A stretch of DNA of 64,000 nucleotides from Euborellia annulipes (GCA_023213315.1 JAKCPI010015905.1:1-64000); one strand, 5' to 3'. Shown: positions 10,190 to 20,950, counted from the first letter of the stretch. Numbers and translations are program-made. The notes: generated by a model from the sequence alone, not told the origin.

Positions 10190-10745
10190 CTGATTCCAAA
10201 AAATTGGCTTCTGTAAAATGTCTTTATATGAACAAAAGATCTCTAGAACGCCAATATTTAAATTCTCCTTAAGTGGTGTTGCTGAAGTTTCTTTCTCAAA
10301 TAAGCCAATATTTAAAATTTGATAATTAAATTAGATACTTCCCACACAAAGATTTTAATTAAAATCGGCCAAAAAGTGCTAGTTTTTCAATGATTTACTT
10401 TTTCTGTTGTTTTTTTTTTTTTTTCTTCAATTTTCTCAAAATAGCTCTTAACAATTATGATTAAAATTCATAAATCAATTATTTTTTAGATGCTCCTTAA
10501 AATCATCTCATATCTTCTCCAAAAGTATTTGAAGCTCATTTTACTCTTATACTTCATGTGGGAGATAGGAAAATTGGTATGATAAATATAAATATGTTCC
10601 TTTGATTATTAATTTTACTTCTTAACATATTCTATCGGGTACTATTCATTCAAATCTTTTGTGACAGGCATATCACACATCATCAATCACACAAGGGTTG
10701 AAAAAGATATGTGCTAATCGTTCAGCCCCACCAGATTTTTTGATA
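10190..10745 (-). repeat. Diverged copy of hairpin repeat family
   Basis: Recognisable by AAATCAATTATTTTTTAGATGC, TTTACTCTTATACTTCATG and a decayed hairpin ending CCCACCAGATTTTTT. Many substitutions and indels show it is older than the copies at 14, 28.9 and 63 kb. Confidence 0.6.
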
Positions 10746-11154
10746 TTTGAATATAGCTAATTTAATCTCCTTTTTCTGCTCCTACCTAATTTCCACCCCT
10801 CCTCTTTGCTTCATTTAACAGTTCTTAATCTATTATTAAACATCTAATTAATGAGAATTATCAATGAAGCGCAAGAACCAGAGAGAGTCTCAATTAGTTC
10901 AATAGAAAAACTTGGTAATTATACAGGACGTTTCATTATCAGTGAAACAAATCAGGAGAAATTTAATGGAGTGGAAGAATAAGTAAACATTGGCGATTCA
11001 ATTACCTTATAAATACAACTCAATTTAATTTCGTAAAAGAAAATAAAGAATTTGATTCCTTTGCTTATAGATTAAAGTAATCTATACTTTTTTTTACGAT
11101 TTCACTAAAAATATAGTTGTGTGTTTCACACCATCTTTCTTTCCCTTTCCTCTT

Positions 11155-11640
11155 GATTTATTATTATTTGAAATTCCTATGGGGATCCCAGTTTATTTGA
11201 CCGAGAGGCTTTAGTGCCCGAAAAGACACACCCAACCGGACTCTGGCCGTAGCCATCTACCGGCACCCCTTGAAGTTACATCATTTCCTTTCTCTAACTC
11301 CTCCTGTGTCGAATTCTAGCTAAAGAGCTAATAATTATTTCTGGTTCCTCCCAATCTGCTATGCTAAGAAAGGATGTCCTTTTAGGAGGCACTGGCGTAT
11401 AACCTACTCCTTTCGAAGAATACATTACTGAGAGGATCTTCTTTACTTCCCTTTCATAGGACGGAACGTCACAGCAACTCCTTCTCGTAGAGTTAGTTGC
11501 CTGGGGCTTTTGTGATGAGATCCCATATTCCAATCCAGTGCCTCCTCAAGGATTTGTTGACATTAAATAAATATTTTGCACTCCTAGGATTTGAACAAGT
11601 ATCTTCTTTGTAGAAGCCGACACCCTAGCCCGCTACACCT
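11155..11640 (-). mobile_element. tRNA-headed repeat (SINE-3), minus strand
   Basis: At 11575-11640 the minus strand reads a tRNA-like head (GTGTAGCGGGCTAGGGTG as A box, GTTCAAATCCTAGG as B box). The ~410-bp body contains ACTCTATGAGA-free sequence shared with 35895-36325 (CTCTGGCCGTAGCCATCTACC, GAAGTTACATYATTTCC). The size is large for a SINE. The head may be a separate older tRNA pseudogene. Confidence 0.55.
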
Positions 11641-12569
11641 CTTGATTTAAATCGTTCTACGCTAAGAAAGGTGCAAATTTACTAAATTAACGAAATAATT
11701 TAAAGTTGTTTTTTTCAGATTATTATTTTTTATATTAATATTCTTATGTCTTTGCAAGGCTCATTTTTATTGTAACCCTGGGTGGTCACCTCTGATGCTA
11801 TCCCAAACATTCAGGGCTTTGAATTGGAGACGAGGACTAGCATCTGATGAGAACAAAAGGCATTCTACGCCTGTCCTTGTCCTTTAAGGCGTAGGCGTAG
11901 TGTGACTAACATCTCCAAACCCCAACGAATGAACCAACCTAATGATTTATTTTTCTTCTTTGAATTAATCTACCTATGTTTAAAATTAAAAAAAAAAAAA
12001 AGAAAATTCATTTCAACACTTAACATCGAAAAAAAAATTCGTGAAGCTCAATTCTCAATATATTGTTTTCACTTGTTAAATTTTTCTTTCGACATTCATG
12101 CGAGGGGGGGGTTCCGGGGGGGTTTCGGGGGGGGGGTGTGATGGGACTGGCCCCACGGCTCGCTATCTCTTTTATTTTCTCAATTTCGGGGAGTTTCATG
12201 CGCTTGTTGTACAGTAATTAAATACAAAACATACACTTTAAAAATTTTTATTTTAAAATTTTTAAATTTAAAATAAAATTTTGAATTTTTTTGAGAAAAA
12301 TTTTGTGTTTTTGGGTGGGGTAGGTATTTTTTTCCTTTCCCTTCCCTTTCATTCATGGAATAATGAAATTAGCATTGAATGAAAACTTTTACATAAAATT
12401 TTAATTTATTAAGCTTATTATTTTTTAAATATTTGGATAATAAAATTAAAAAAAAAAAAAATTTTTAAATATTTCCCTTGCTTATCTTAAAATCAATTTT
12501 CTGATTTTTTTTTCTTTTAATTTAATTTGTAAAGTAGTACGCCTATAATTATTTCAATTATTATGAAAT
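11641..12569. other. No gene; includes G-rich patch at 12095-12140
   Basis: AT-rich with A/T homopolymers. A G-run block (12104-12139) resembles the TIR-proximal G runs of the hAT MITEs but no matching inverted end was found. Confidence 0.45.
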
Positions 12570-12813
12570 CAGGAGCGTATATAAGGGGGGGCGAGGGGGC
12601 CCGCCCCCCCCCCCTAAATTTCCCAAACACATATACATATATAAGGATATACAGACATCAGTGCAACAAATTTTTCCGCAGAATGGAAAACTTTGGTTCC
12701 GCAAAAGAAAAAATGTTCCGCAAAAAATTTCGTGTGAAATAAAAAAAAATTTCCGCAGAAACATTTTTGAGTTCGGGCCCCCCCTCCGAAAAAAATTTCT
12801 ATATACGCCCCTG
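12570..12813. mobile_element. hAT-type MITE, family CAGGGGCGTATATA
   Basis: 244-bp element with ends CAGGAGCGTATATAAG / TATATACGCCCCTG and a perfect 8-bp TSD TATGAAAT (12562-12569, 12814-12821). G/C homopolymer runs lie just inside the ends. Non-coding. Sister copies: 13773-14036 and 49300-49687. Confidence 0.88.
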
Positions 12814-12863
12814 TATGAAATGGTAAACTGATAAAATTATTAGGATTATTTTTTCAACTATAA

Positions 12864-13579
12864 AGGCGGCTACACATGTAACTTCAAACTTGACAAGCAT
12901 CCATATGCAATCTTTTTGTAAAGCATGAACAAATTTCCTTCGGCACCACACATCACAAGAATGATTGTGCAAGCAACAGCTTATTCCGAAAATTTCCTTT
13001 GTCCCCATGACCTCCCGTGATTGGAACAAGCTCCCTGCGTCTATCTTCCCCAAAACCTACAATCTTCAGACTTTCAAGTCTAACCTCAACAGGCATCTTC
13101 TCAGTTCCCGCAGTTGAGTTTCCCCTTTATGCTTCTCCTTTTGTTTTTATTTTCTTCCTGGCTGCATGTGACTATTGGTCATTATAGGTCTTCGGACCTT
13201 ATGCACCCATTCCAAAAAAAAAAAAAAAAAAAAAAAATTAACCTAAAAATGTCAAACTCGGTAGGTTATTTATTCGAAGATAACAAGAAATATTCACTTT
13301 CTTTAAACAGAGAAACAATAAATATTAATATTTAAATTGAAATATTAAATGAATTAATATATATTAAATAAATATCAAATGTCAAGACGTCTATAAAATG
13401 GCGGAGAGTTTTGCTTGCGCAAATATGCTTGTGCATGATTAAAATTTAATAGAGTATTAAGCGGCTTGCATAGTTAAAATGCTTGCGCAAAATTTTCCCA
13501 CAGACGCTAGAGCTTGATTGTACAAAAAGATTGCATGCGTGCATGCTTGTCAAGTTTGCACTTACGTCTGTAGCCACTT
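12864..13579. mobile_element. TIR element, candidate PIF/Harbinger-type MITE, carrying a LINE insertion
   Basis: Left end AGGCGGCTACACATGTAA and right end (reverse) AAGTGGCTACAGACGTAA, followed on both sides by a shared inner block (CAAACTTGACAAGCAT..., ...GATTGCAT). Both ends abut TAA (12861-12863; 13580-13582), the 3-bp target typical of PIF/Harbinger. A LINE 3' end (12994-13237) sits inside. No transposase. TIR identity is moderate, so the class is tentative. Confidence 0.6.
12994..13237 (+). mobile_element. Jockey-like LINE, extreme 3' end with poly-A
   Basis: Encodes only the last ~40 residues of ORF2 (from FVPMTSRDWNKLPASIFP to a TGA at 13115-13117), then a 3' UTR and a 24-nt A run. 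The sequence up to the poly-A appears identical to 16222-16442, indicating recent retrotransposition of one source element. Confidence 0.85.
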
Positions 13580-13772
13580 TAAGGGAACAGAGGGGGGAGG
13601 GGGGTTGTTCTTAGTAATAAGTTTCATAGTTTATAAATATTTTCATAATCCTTCACATTATTATTTTAAAAAATTACTAATAAAAAAAACACAAACATTT
13701 AAAAGTAAAAATAAATTTATTTCAATTGATTGTCTACTAATTAATTGAAATAAAATCTAAATAGCCTCAGAT

Positions 13773-14036
13773 CAGGGGCGTATATAGAAATCTTTTTCGG
13801 GGGGGCCCGAACTCAAAAATTTTTCTGCGGAAAATTTTTTTTTAAGAAACTATATTTTTTTCACACGAAATTTTTTGCGGACCATTTTTTCTATTGCGGA
13901 ACCAAAGTTGTCCATCCTGCGGAAAAATTTGTTGCGCTGATGTCTGTATATCCCTATATATGTATATGTGTTTGGGAAATTTCGGGGGGGGGGGGGCGGG
14001 CCCCCGGCCCCCCCCCCCCCCATAAATACGCCCCTG
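13773..14036. mobile_element. hAT-type MITE, family CAGGGGCGTATATA
   Basis: 264 bp, ends CAGGGGCGTATATAG / AAATACGCCCCTG, perfect 8-bp TSD CCTCAGAT (13765-13772 and 14037-14044). Relative to 12570-12813 the interior is in the opposite orientation (TTCTGCGGAAAATTTTT first). Long C runs at 14000-14020. Confidence 0.9.
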
Positions 14037-14073
14037 CCTCAGATACCGAAAAAAAAGCTTGAACAAATAAAAA

Positions 14074-14723
14074 AAAATCTGGTGTGACTGGCGCACAGCA
14101 CACAACTTTCTCTTACCTTTGGTAATCGAAAGTTGTGTACTGTGCTTGTCTCACCAGATTTTTTGTGTCGACATGTATTTAGTTTCCGACAGTACGGTAC
14201 ATTCGATAAGTATGGGAAAATATTTATATTTTGTTACCATGGCAACCATTTCTCCTATCTTTTCTATGGAAAACAGGAGTAAAGTGGTCTTCAGAAGATT
14301 TCAATGACAAAATGAGAATATACATTTTAAAGAGAATCTAAAAAATAATTGATTTTTGAATTTAAAAAAAAATCGTTGGAGCAAATTTAGAGAAAATGGA
14401 AAAAAACTGAAAAAGTGCATCAGTAAAGTACTAGTACTCTTTGGTCGATTTTGTTCAAAAGCTTCGTGTCACGTCCCATGGGTGTGCCTAACTTAAATAT
14501 ACAATTTCAACCTCCTAGCTTTTTTCGTTCTTGAGATATTTTGTTCACGGACAGACAGACAGACAGACAGACCATGTCGCGAAAACCTCTTTTTTGGATT
14601 TTGGAGGGGACCTCAAAACGTGAAGATCCATCAAAATCTCGACATCGAATTTTTGACATGAATCCAATACTTTCTCTCTCTATATATATTAACATATATA
14701 TAGAGTTAAGAGAAAGTAAAAAT
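14074..14723 (+). mobile_element. Hairpin repeat family, near-complete copy
   Basis: Starts with a ~92-nt hairpin (14074-14165: AATCTGGTGTGAC ... CACCAGATTTTT) and ends with a second AT-rich stem (TACTTTCTCTCTCTATATAT ... AGAGAAAGTA, 14668-14720). The body holds CTAGTACTCTTTGG and five ACAG units at 14550-14570. It serves as the reference copy for the family. No open frame spans it. Mechanism of movement is unknown; the double-hairpin ends and lack of TIRs leave Helitron-like or retro-derived origins open. Confidence 0.82.
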
Positions 14724-15889
14724 TATATAAATGTGGAATAGTGTGGGTTGGTCCAAATAAGAATAAGGTGACTTGGCGTTTATAACACTTTCACTTAATT
14801 CATTAACATTTGTCATTGACTTAAATATTATTTTCTATTTTTTGGGGGTGCAAGGAATATTCGTCTTTCATCGATCATATGAGAAAAACACTTATCTTTT
14901 TTTGTATATTTGTATTTTATATTGCGTGTGTTGTAATATAATATGCATAAATTACTTATGTTTGCTGGAAGAAAGCAACCCAAATGACCAATATAATAAT
15001 GGATATTTTTGATTATTGTGCTTTTCTAGACCAGGCATGGTCAATGATCATTTGCTAATTTCTAATGAGACCTATCCTAATCATTTTCAAAATGATTATC
15101 ATGATTTATAAATTATTTCAAATCATCAGCCATTTTCATAATAACATATAAACATAAATATTCACAAAAAATGCTTTAGGGTCATTAATTTAAAAACGGC
15201 AATAAAACTCACCGATAATAACGTTTTTTTCCGTTTTTGTTTATGTAAATATCCACATCAAGAGAAATATTATTAGATCTGATATTTAATTTTATTAAAG
15301 GGTATTCGCTTTTCGTTATTACTGTATACCGTTTGAGTAGATTAGTTTGTGCATATATAGAAATTACGAATTTCGTGAAGACAGCTGTCGCAAAGAAAAG
15401 GCGAAGGCTGAGGTCATTCTAAAACCTTTTAAGGAGGAACCTTTTACTGAGATACTGCATTTGGTTGGGCAGCCAATTGAGGTTTCCAAAACAAAAAAAA
15501 AAAAAACAATAATTTTAGCGGTTAATAAATTGCTTTTGAGAAGAGAAATAAATTTTTTAAACAAAAGTAAAGCTTTCACAATTGTTGACATTACATAAAA
15601 ATTCTTGTTTTCGGTGAAACTGTGATTTATTTGTATAAAATACAACGATTAGGACACTCATTCTGTGGCATTCTTCAGATACAATCACAAAGTGTCTTCT
15701 AGCTAACCAAACGACTTCCACGTCATCAACAAAAATTAAAAACATACTTTTGTTTTTATTTATTTAAACCTAAAAGGATATTGGCATTAGGGTATTTTGC
15801 TTTTCATCCAAGGAATTTTTTACTTAGAAAGCGGAAAAAAGATTTTTTCAATTTTGAGACTTTTGCTGATTTTCTTAGATATTTCCACT
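14724..15889. other. No supported gene
   Basis: Several 60-90-codon frames occur on both strands (for example 15347-15598 + and 15364-15645 -) but they overlap one another, have no recognisable domain and contain homopolymer-encoded runs. No repeat family recognised. Confidence 0.45.
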
Positions 15890-16464
15890 GATCTCATAAA
15901 AGGAAAGACCGTGTCTTGAATATTGTTCCCACCTTTGGCGAGGGGCGTCGAAAGACGCTCTCTCCTCCTTGTAAGCCATACAGAGGCGTGCAATTAGACT
16001 GATAGGTGATTCTACCCTTACTGCATCCCTACAGTCACTAGATCATAGAAGAAGAGTATCTGCACTATCTCTCTTCTACAGGTATTACCATGGTCAATGC
16101 TCTGCCGAATTAAAATCAATTATCCCACCCAATGCAACATATTCACGGAACACAAGAGAGGCATCTTCCCAGCATCCCTATGCTGTTCAGATCACGACTA
16201 ACAGAACAAATCAATTTCATTCTTCCTTTGTCCCCATGACCTCCCGTGATTGGAACAAGCTCCCTGCGTCTATCTTCCCCAAAACCTACAATCTTCAGAC
16301 TTTCAAGTCTAACCTCAACAGGCATCTTCTCAGTTCCCGCAGTTGAGTTTCCCCTTTATGCTTCTCCTTTTGTTTTTATTTTCTTCCTGGCTGCATGTGA
16401 CTATTGGTCATTATAGGTCTTCGGACCTTATGCACCCATTCCAAAAAAAAAAAAAAAAAAAAAA
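15890..16464 (+). mobile_element. Jockey-like LINE, 5'-truncated, with poly-A tail
   Basis: Contains the ORF2 C-terminus (15915-16346), a ~95-bp 3' UTR and a 22-nt A run at 16443-16464. It begins inside the thumb region (RPCLEYCSHLW). The last ~220 bp before the tail are identical by eye to 12994-13213. Confidence 0.85.
15915..16346 (+). pseudogene. LINE reverse transcriptase C-terminal fragment
   Basis: A single frame of 143 codons plus TGA, starting LEYCSHLWRGA and ending NLNRHLLSSRS. It matches the post-RT tail of jockey/CR1-type LINE proteins (RRAIRLIGD, LSLFYRYYHGQC, SRDWNKLPASIFP). One in-frame TAA (codon 20) interrupts it, just before AIQRRAIRLIGD. The catalytic RT core is absent, so it is a dead 5'-truncated copy. 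Confidence 0.85.
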
Positions 16465-17256
16465 CGTTGTTTGAGAGAGAGAAAAAAACGACTTTCGCGA
16501 CTTTTTTGCTTCTCAGAGACTTTTTTTGAAAAAAAGCGACTTTTATGACAGCCTTTTTTCAAGTTTTTTAATATAATATGCTTTTTTTTTCTAATTTTGC
16601 ATTTTCGGCTACTGAAGTCATTTAGTGTTTTTGTTTTTGTTTTTTAATTTATATATGATCTTTTTCGCCATCTAAGACCATTTAGACTCTGTCCTTGTTT
16701 ATTTAAATCTAGCCCTGCGCCACCGTTTATAAATATTACAACTCATTTTTTTAGGCTTTTCGTAATCTTAGGCCATACAGACTTTAACGATATAAAAATA
16801 ATTATATACGGTATATTAGGGGGTCCAGGGACATTTATTTATACCATTTATTATCCAAATGATCTATATAATCGGACTGGATCCGCACAGAACACTTTCA
16901 ATTACCAAAGGTAAGAGAAAGTTGTGTGCTGTGTCACCAGTCACACCAGATTTTTATTAATTAAATTTATTTATTATTTAATTATATTCTAAAGAACTCT
17001 GCCATATTTCGGTTATCGAGAGATATGGCCTCTATTTCTTTTCCTTTCTCATATTGTTAATTGTTAAAATTGACAGCAACTTTTTAAGAGACTTTTTTGA
17101 CAAAAACAGACATTTTACTGACTATTCGGCTCTCTACTGATAATATTGTAGAGTCTACATTGTATAGTCTTTGCTCCATTTTGAATTTTTTTCACCTTGC
17201 TTTATTTTCATCTCTTTTGTTTTTTATTTTTATTTTATTGATCATGGGTTCAAGAG
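16465..17256. other. Intergenic, with a half-copy of the hairpin repeat
   Basis: 16880-16955 carries CAGAACACTTTCAATTACC ... GTTGTGTGCTGTG ... CACACCAGATTTTT, a partial hairpin of the family at 14074. 16645-16700 matches the SINE-2 tail (CGCCATCTAAGACCATTTAGA). Otherwise unremarkable. Confidence 0.55.
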
Positions 17257-17264
17257 CTGATACA

Positions 17265-17982
17265 AGGGGGAGGGGGGGGAGTAAATGGGTAATCCCCCCC
17301 CCCCCCGAGATTTAAAAAGTCCTTTTTTTTGCAAAAAAATTTATTTTTAATGTAAAATTTTAAATATTAATACTTAAAAATTTGATTTGTACAGAACCGT
17401 AGCCAGAATATTTTCTATTAGTATAAGGGCATTTTATGGCTGGTGGAATTTGTATCAGGAATCAAAGTTAGAAGAAAACTCAACCAGAATTTTTTTTTTA
17501 AAAACTCCGATGATGAATTTAACCAAAGCCGAAACGTTACTTGTTAGAAATATAATTTTTACAGAAAAAATTCCGACTGCGTTTTCTTCTAATATTTTCG
17601 ATATTTCCTACTTATACTCACACTATTAATATAAAATTATCAACATTTTTCACCCTCCAAATTACAAGATTCTAAAAAAATCATACACTATATTTATTTA
17701 TCTAATACACAAGGGCGGATCCAGAGGTGTTACTCGTGGGGGGGGGTAATCTGGTGGGACTCGTCGCCTCGTCGCACAGCACACTATTTTTTCTTAATTT
17801 CGGTAATTTAAAGGTGCATTCTGTCCTTGTTTGCCAGAATATAAATACAAATCAAATTTTTAAGTATTAATATTTAAAATTTTACATTAAAAATAAATTT
17901 TTTTGCGAAAAAAAGTTATTTTTTCAAATCTCGGGGGGGGGGGTAATTACCTCCTTTACCCCCCCCCTTGTATCCGCCTTTG
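17265..17982. mobile_element. Composite of two inverted hAT MITE copies
   Basis: A left partial copy (about 17265-17397) and a complete inverted copy (17710-17982) of the CAAGGGCGGAT family enclose ~310 bp of unrelated sequence. CTGATACA occurs immediately outside both ends (17257-17264; 17983-17990), so the block may have moved as one unit. The two leading TIR bases are missing or overlap at the left end. Confidence 0.55.
17710..17982. mobile_element. hAT-type MITE, family CAAGGGCGGAT
   Basis: 273 bp, ends CAAGGGCGGATCCAGAGG / GTATCCGCCTTTG, flanked by CTAATACA (17702-17709) and CTGATACA (17983-17990), a 7/8 match expected for an aged 8-bp TSD. Orientation is opposite to 5024-5282. Confidence 0.85.
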
Positions 17983-17990
17983 CTGATACA

Positions 17991-18460
17991 TCATTCAACC
18001 TTTGATCGATCATCATGATTATTCTAGCTTTTAATTCATCTTTTAATTCCGTTCCCTTTCATTTTGCTTACTCATATGAAATGTGAATAAATAATAGAGG
18101 TCTATTGCGTTAAAGCGCTTTACATGGAAAGTTATATACTAACTGTTATGAGAGCTTATGTTCTTATAAATAAATACTGTGAAAGGTGTAAGTGTAAAAG
18201 ATGAAATGAGTTTATTGCATCATTGGATATCCGACTTTCACTCATCCGACTCGACTCGGATTCGCGAAGCTTCCTTTGAAATAACTAGGTCATAAACACT
18301 TCGTTCCTTTTCCTTTGTTTCCATTGATTCAATAATAATCAAGTGTGAAGTGTTAAAAATGGAAAGGGGGCTCAAATGCCCTCAAAAGTCCTTAAGAAAT
18401 GTGTGAAGTTTTCAATCATTTGTTGACAAATTTCTTCAAATACAATTTACCAACAAGAAC
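17991..18460. other. No gene or recognisable element
   Basis: AT-rich unique sequence between the hAT composite and the palindrome. Confidence 0.5.
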
Positions 18461-18526
18461 TTTTTTTTAACACTCACACTTTTTCCATTCACACTCATAC
18501 TCACACACATTCACACAGTTTTTTCG
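18461..18526 (-). mobile_element. SINE-1 3' tail leading into the palindrome
   Basis: T run, then the ACACTCACACTTTTT...CATTCACACAG block of the SINE-1 tail on the minus strand. The SINE continues into the left palindrome arm (GGCCATATAAGACTTTAAGG). Confidence 0.7.
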
Positions 18527-19262
18527 GCCACTCAGGCCATATAAGACTTTAAGGATATCAAAGACAAACACAAGCCTCGGAAACATCCAGCAATACATCG
18601 ACTGGGGGAGTAGGCAGATTGAGGCCCCAAAATCAACCTAAATTAAACACAGACACGATCACACACACACACACAATCTAAATCTCAGAAACAAACCCAA
18701 TCTCCTAACACATCCTAATTAAATATTAGCGAAGTTAATGACAAAAAACTTATCAAAGCCACCCTTCAACCAAATAAAAAAAAATTTGAAAATGGGGGTT
18801 TGTTGAGTATGTTTGGTGAAGGTGTTTTGCAGTAATCAATTAATGCTATAGATTTTAATTTTTACATTAGTTAATTAATGAACATCTTCCAACATTAATG
18901 TTCATTAATTAACTAATGTAAAAATTAAAATCTATAGCATTAATTGATTACTGCAAAACACCTTCACCAAACATACTCAACAAACCCCCATTTTCAAATT
19001 TTTTTTTATTTGGTTGAAGGGTGGCTTTGATAAGTTTTTTGTCATTAACTTCGCTAATATTTAATTAGGATGTGTTAGGAGATTGGGTTTGTTTCTGAGA
19101 TTTAGATTGTGTGTGTGTGTGTGTGTGTGATCGTGTCTGTGTTTAATTTAGGTTGATTTTGGGGCCTCAATCTGCCTACTCCCCCAGTCGATGTATTGCT
19201 GGATGTTTCCGAGGCTTGTGTTTGTCTTTGATATCCTTAAAGTCTTATATGGCCTGAGTGGC
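18527..19262. repeat. Near-perfect 0.74-kb palindrome
   Basis: Left arm 18527-18885 (359 nt) and right arm 18898-19262 (365 nt) are reverse complements with few differences, chiefly CA/TG repeat length. The spacer is 12 nt (18886-18897). The arm tips are SINE-1 tail sequence (GCCACTCAGGCCAT / ATGGCCTGAGTGGC); the inner ~330 nt match nothing else in the window. The right arm runs straight into the RTE fragment. It could be a genuine foldback, a gene-conversion-maintained duplication, or an assembly artefact. Confidence 0.92.
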
Positions 19263-19986
19263 AACAATGCTAAAACAACTAAACGAAGAGAGTCTAAAGG
19301 TTGGTCTAAAAAATAAACTGTCAAAAATCTGTAATTGTAACAAATGGTGAACAGATAAATATTAAATTTGCTCAAAATGAACCTCCAATCCCATGTAAAG
19401 AAGAAACAATTTATCTTGGGCAGTCCATAGGTTTCCAAGAGAGATCGGGACAAGAACTAAGTCGCAGAATTGGCTTGTGCTGGAAGAAATACTGGTCAAT
19501 GAAGTCCATACTAAAGAACAAAGAGATAAAGCTAAACTCAAAAATAAGTGTCCTAAAAAAATGCGTATTGCCAACACTCACATACGGAGCACAAACTTGG
19601 TCGCTGACAGAGAAAATGAAAAAAAAAGATTAGAAACTACCCAAAGATCCCTAGTGAGAAGCATCTTAGGGGTAAGAAGAAGAGATCGGGCCAGAATTTG
19701 TGATATGTATAGGAAAACGCGAATGGCCAATATCAACCTGAATATTAAAAGTATGAAATGGAGGTGGGCAGGACATATAGCCAGAACAGAAGAGGACAGA
19801 TGGACGAGGACAATTACGGAATGGTGCCCACTCGACAAGAAGAGAAAAAGGGGAAGACAGCGGACGAGATGGACCGACGACATTGTGAAGACTGCAGGAA
19901 TAGAATGGACCAGAATCGCCAAGCGAAGAAGAGTCTGGAGACAACTGGGAGAGGCCTATGCCCGTAGGGGCCTGGTTCCACTTTAA
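19263..19986 (+). pseudogene. RTE-type reverse transcriptase C-terminal fragment, frameshifted
   Basis: The C-terminal part reads in one frame (19477-19986), with QRSLVRSILGVRRRDR, MKWRWAGHIAR and KRGRQRTRWTDDIVKTAG, the conserved tail of RTE-clade proteins. The preceding segment (IGLCWKKYWSMKSIL, LPTLTYGAQTWSLTEK) lies in a different frame, so a frameshift falls near the A run at 19618-19627. Further breaks occur upstream. The catalytic YADD region is absent. Dead copy. Confidence 0.88.
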
Positions 19987-20112
19987 GAAAACTTTTTATT
20001 TTTAATTTATTCATATGTATAATATAAAAAAAAAAAAATCAATGTAAAAATTGCTATGTAAAAAACTACTAGCGAACCAATAAAAGGCTATAAATAAATA
20101 AATAAATAAATG
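19263..20112 (+). mobile_element. RTE-like LINE, 5'-truncated, 3' tail (AAATAA)n-like
   Basis: Begins with thumb-domain codons (LKQLNEESLKVGLKNKLSK-like) right at the palindrome end and runs to a short 3' UTR and an (ATAA)n tail at 20088-20112, the microsatellite tail typical of RTE rather than a pure poly-A. Confidence 0.8.
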
Positions 20113-20405
20113 TTGACAAATGTAATAAGTAGATTTTTAAATAGGATTTCAGTAGACCTATAAAAAAATAAAAGATAAAGGAATTTCATGTTCGTGAAAT
20201 GTCAAGCAGATCGTTTGATCGAAATCGATTTTGATCTTTGATCAATGAAACCCTTAGAACAACCGTTGTCGTTAGATTATTGCTCTATGTACAGTTAGTT
20301 TGGATTTGTAGGATCTAATTGGAAGTACGGGACCCTCTAATCTAATAGTGGGAGTATTCCCCAAATAGGTCCCAGAAATGGAATAATGACTTTAATTCTT
20401 AATTT

Positions 20406-20450
<45 letters not shown>

Positions 20451-20571
20451 ATTTACTCATATACACACCTCCAAGCAAACACCCAGCCTATTTAGAGAGA
20501 GAGAAGTTACTTAAACGGATTCATTTTAATGTATGTAAAAATATTTTTCAAAATATTATAGGGCCTACTTC
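20113..20571. other. No gene; 34-nt A run at 20411-20444
   Basis: Nothing coding. The A run may be the tail of a decayed retroelement but no body was recognised before it. Confidence 0.5.
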
Positions 20572-20846
20572 TTTTTTTTTTTTTTTTTTTTAAACATTCA
20601 CTCTTTTTTCTCATTCACACTCACACTCACACACACATTCACACAGTCTTTTCGGCAACTTAGGCCATTTAAGACTTTGACGATAACCGTTGTAATATAT
20701 ATTAATCTATTGTGGGTTCAGGCATTTCTATTTAAGCCATCTGGTATCCAAATGGCTTAAATAAAATCATCGGACTGCCTGGGTCCGAACCCGCGACGTT
20801 TGGTATAGGAGGTAGGCACGCTACCTACTACGCCACACCCGGGGGC
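20572..20846 (-). mobile_element. SINE-1, full length, with 11-bp TSD
   Basis: Minus strand: tRNA-like head (GTAGCGTGCC A-box region, GGGTTCGGACCC B box), body GCAGTCCGATGATTTTA, tail TGTGTGAGTGTGAGTGTGA and poly-A (T run at 20572). Flanked by GGGCCTACTTC at 20561-20571 and 20847-20857, a perfect TSD. Confidence 0.92.
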
Positions 20847-20950
20847 GGGCCTACTTCAATTTCTCTTAAAATTACTACGCCATTGATTGTTTATAAATCA
20901 AAATCATCTTATTTGATATTAATTTTTTAAATAATATGAAATTTTGTATT

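Noticed and set aside
17505..17545. Hammerhead-like CCGATGA ... GAAACGTTA
   Set aside because: No convincing stem II or stem I.
19477..19986. 169-codon frame as a host gene
   Set aside because: Its sequence is the C-terminal tail of an RTE-type reverse transcriptase, frameshifted from its upstream part.
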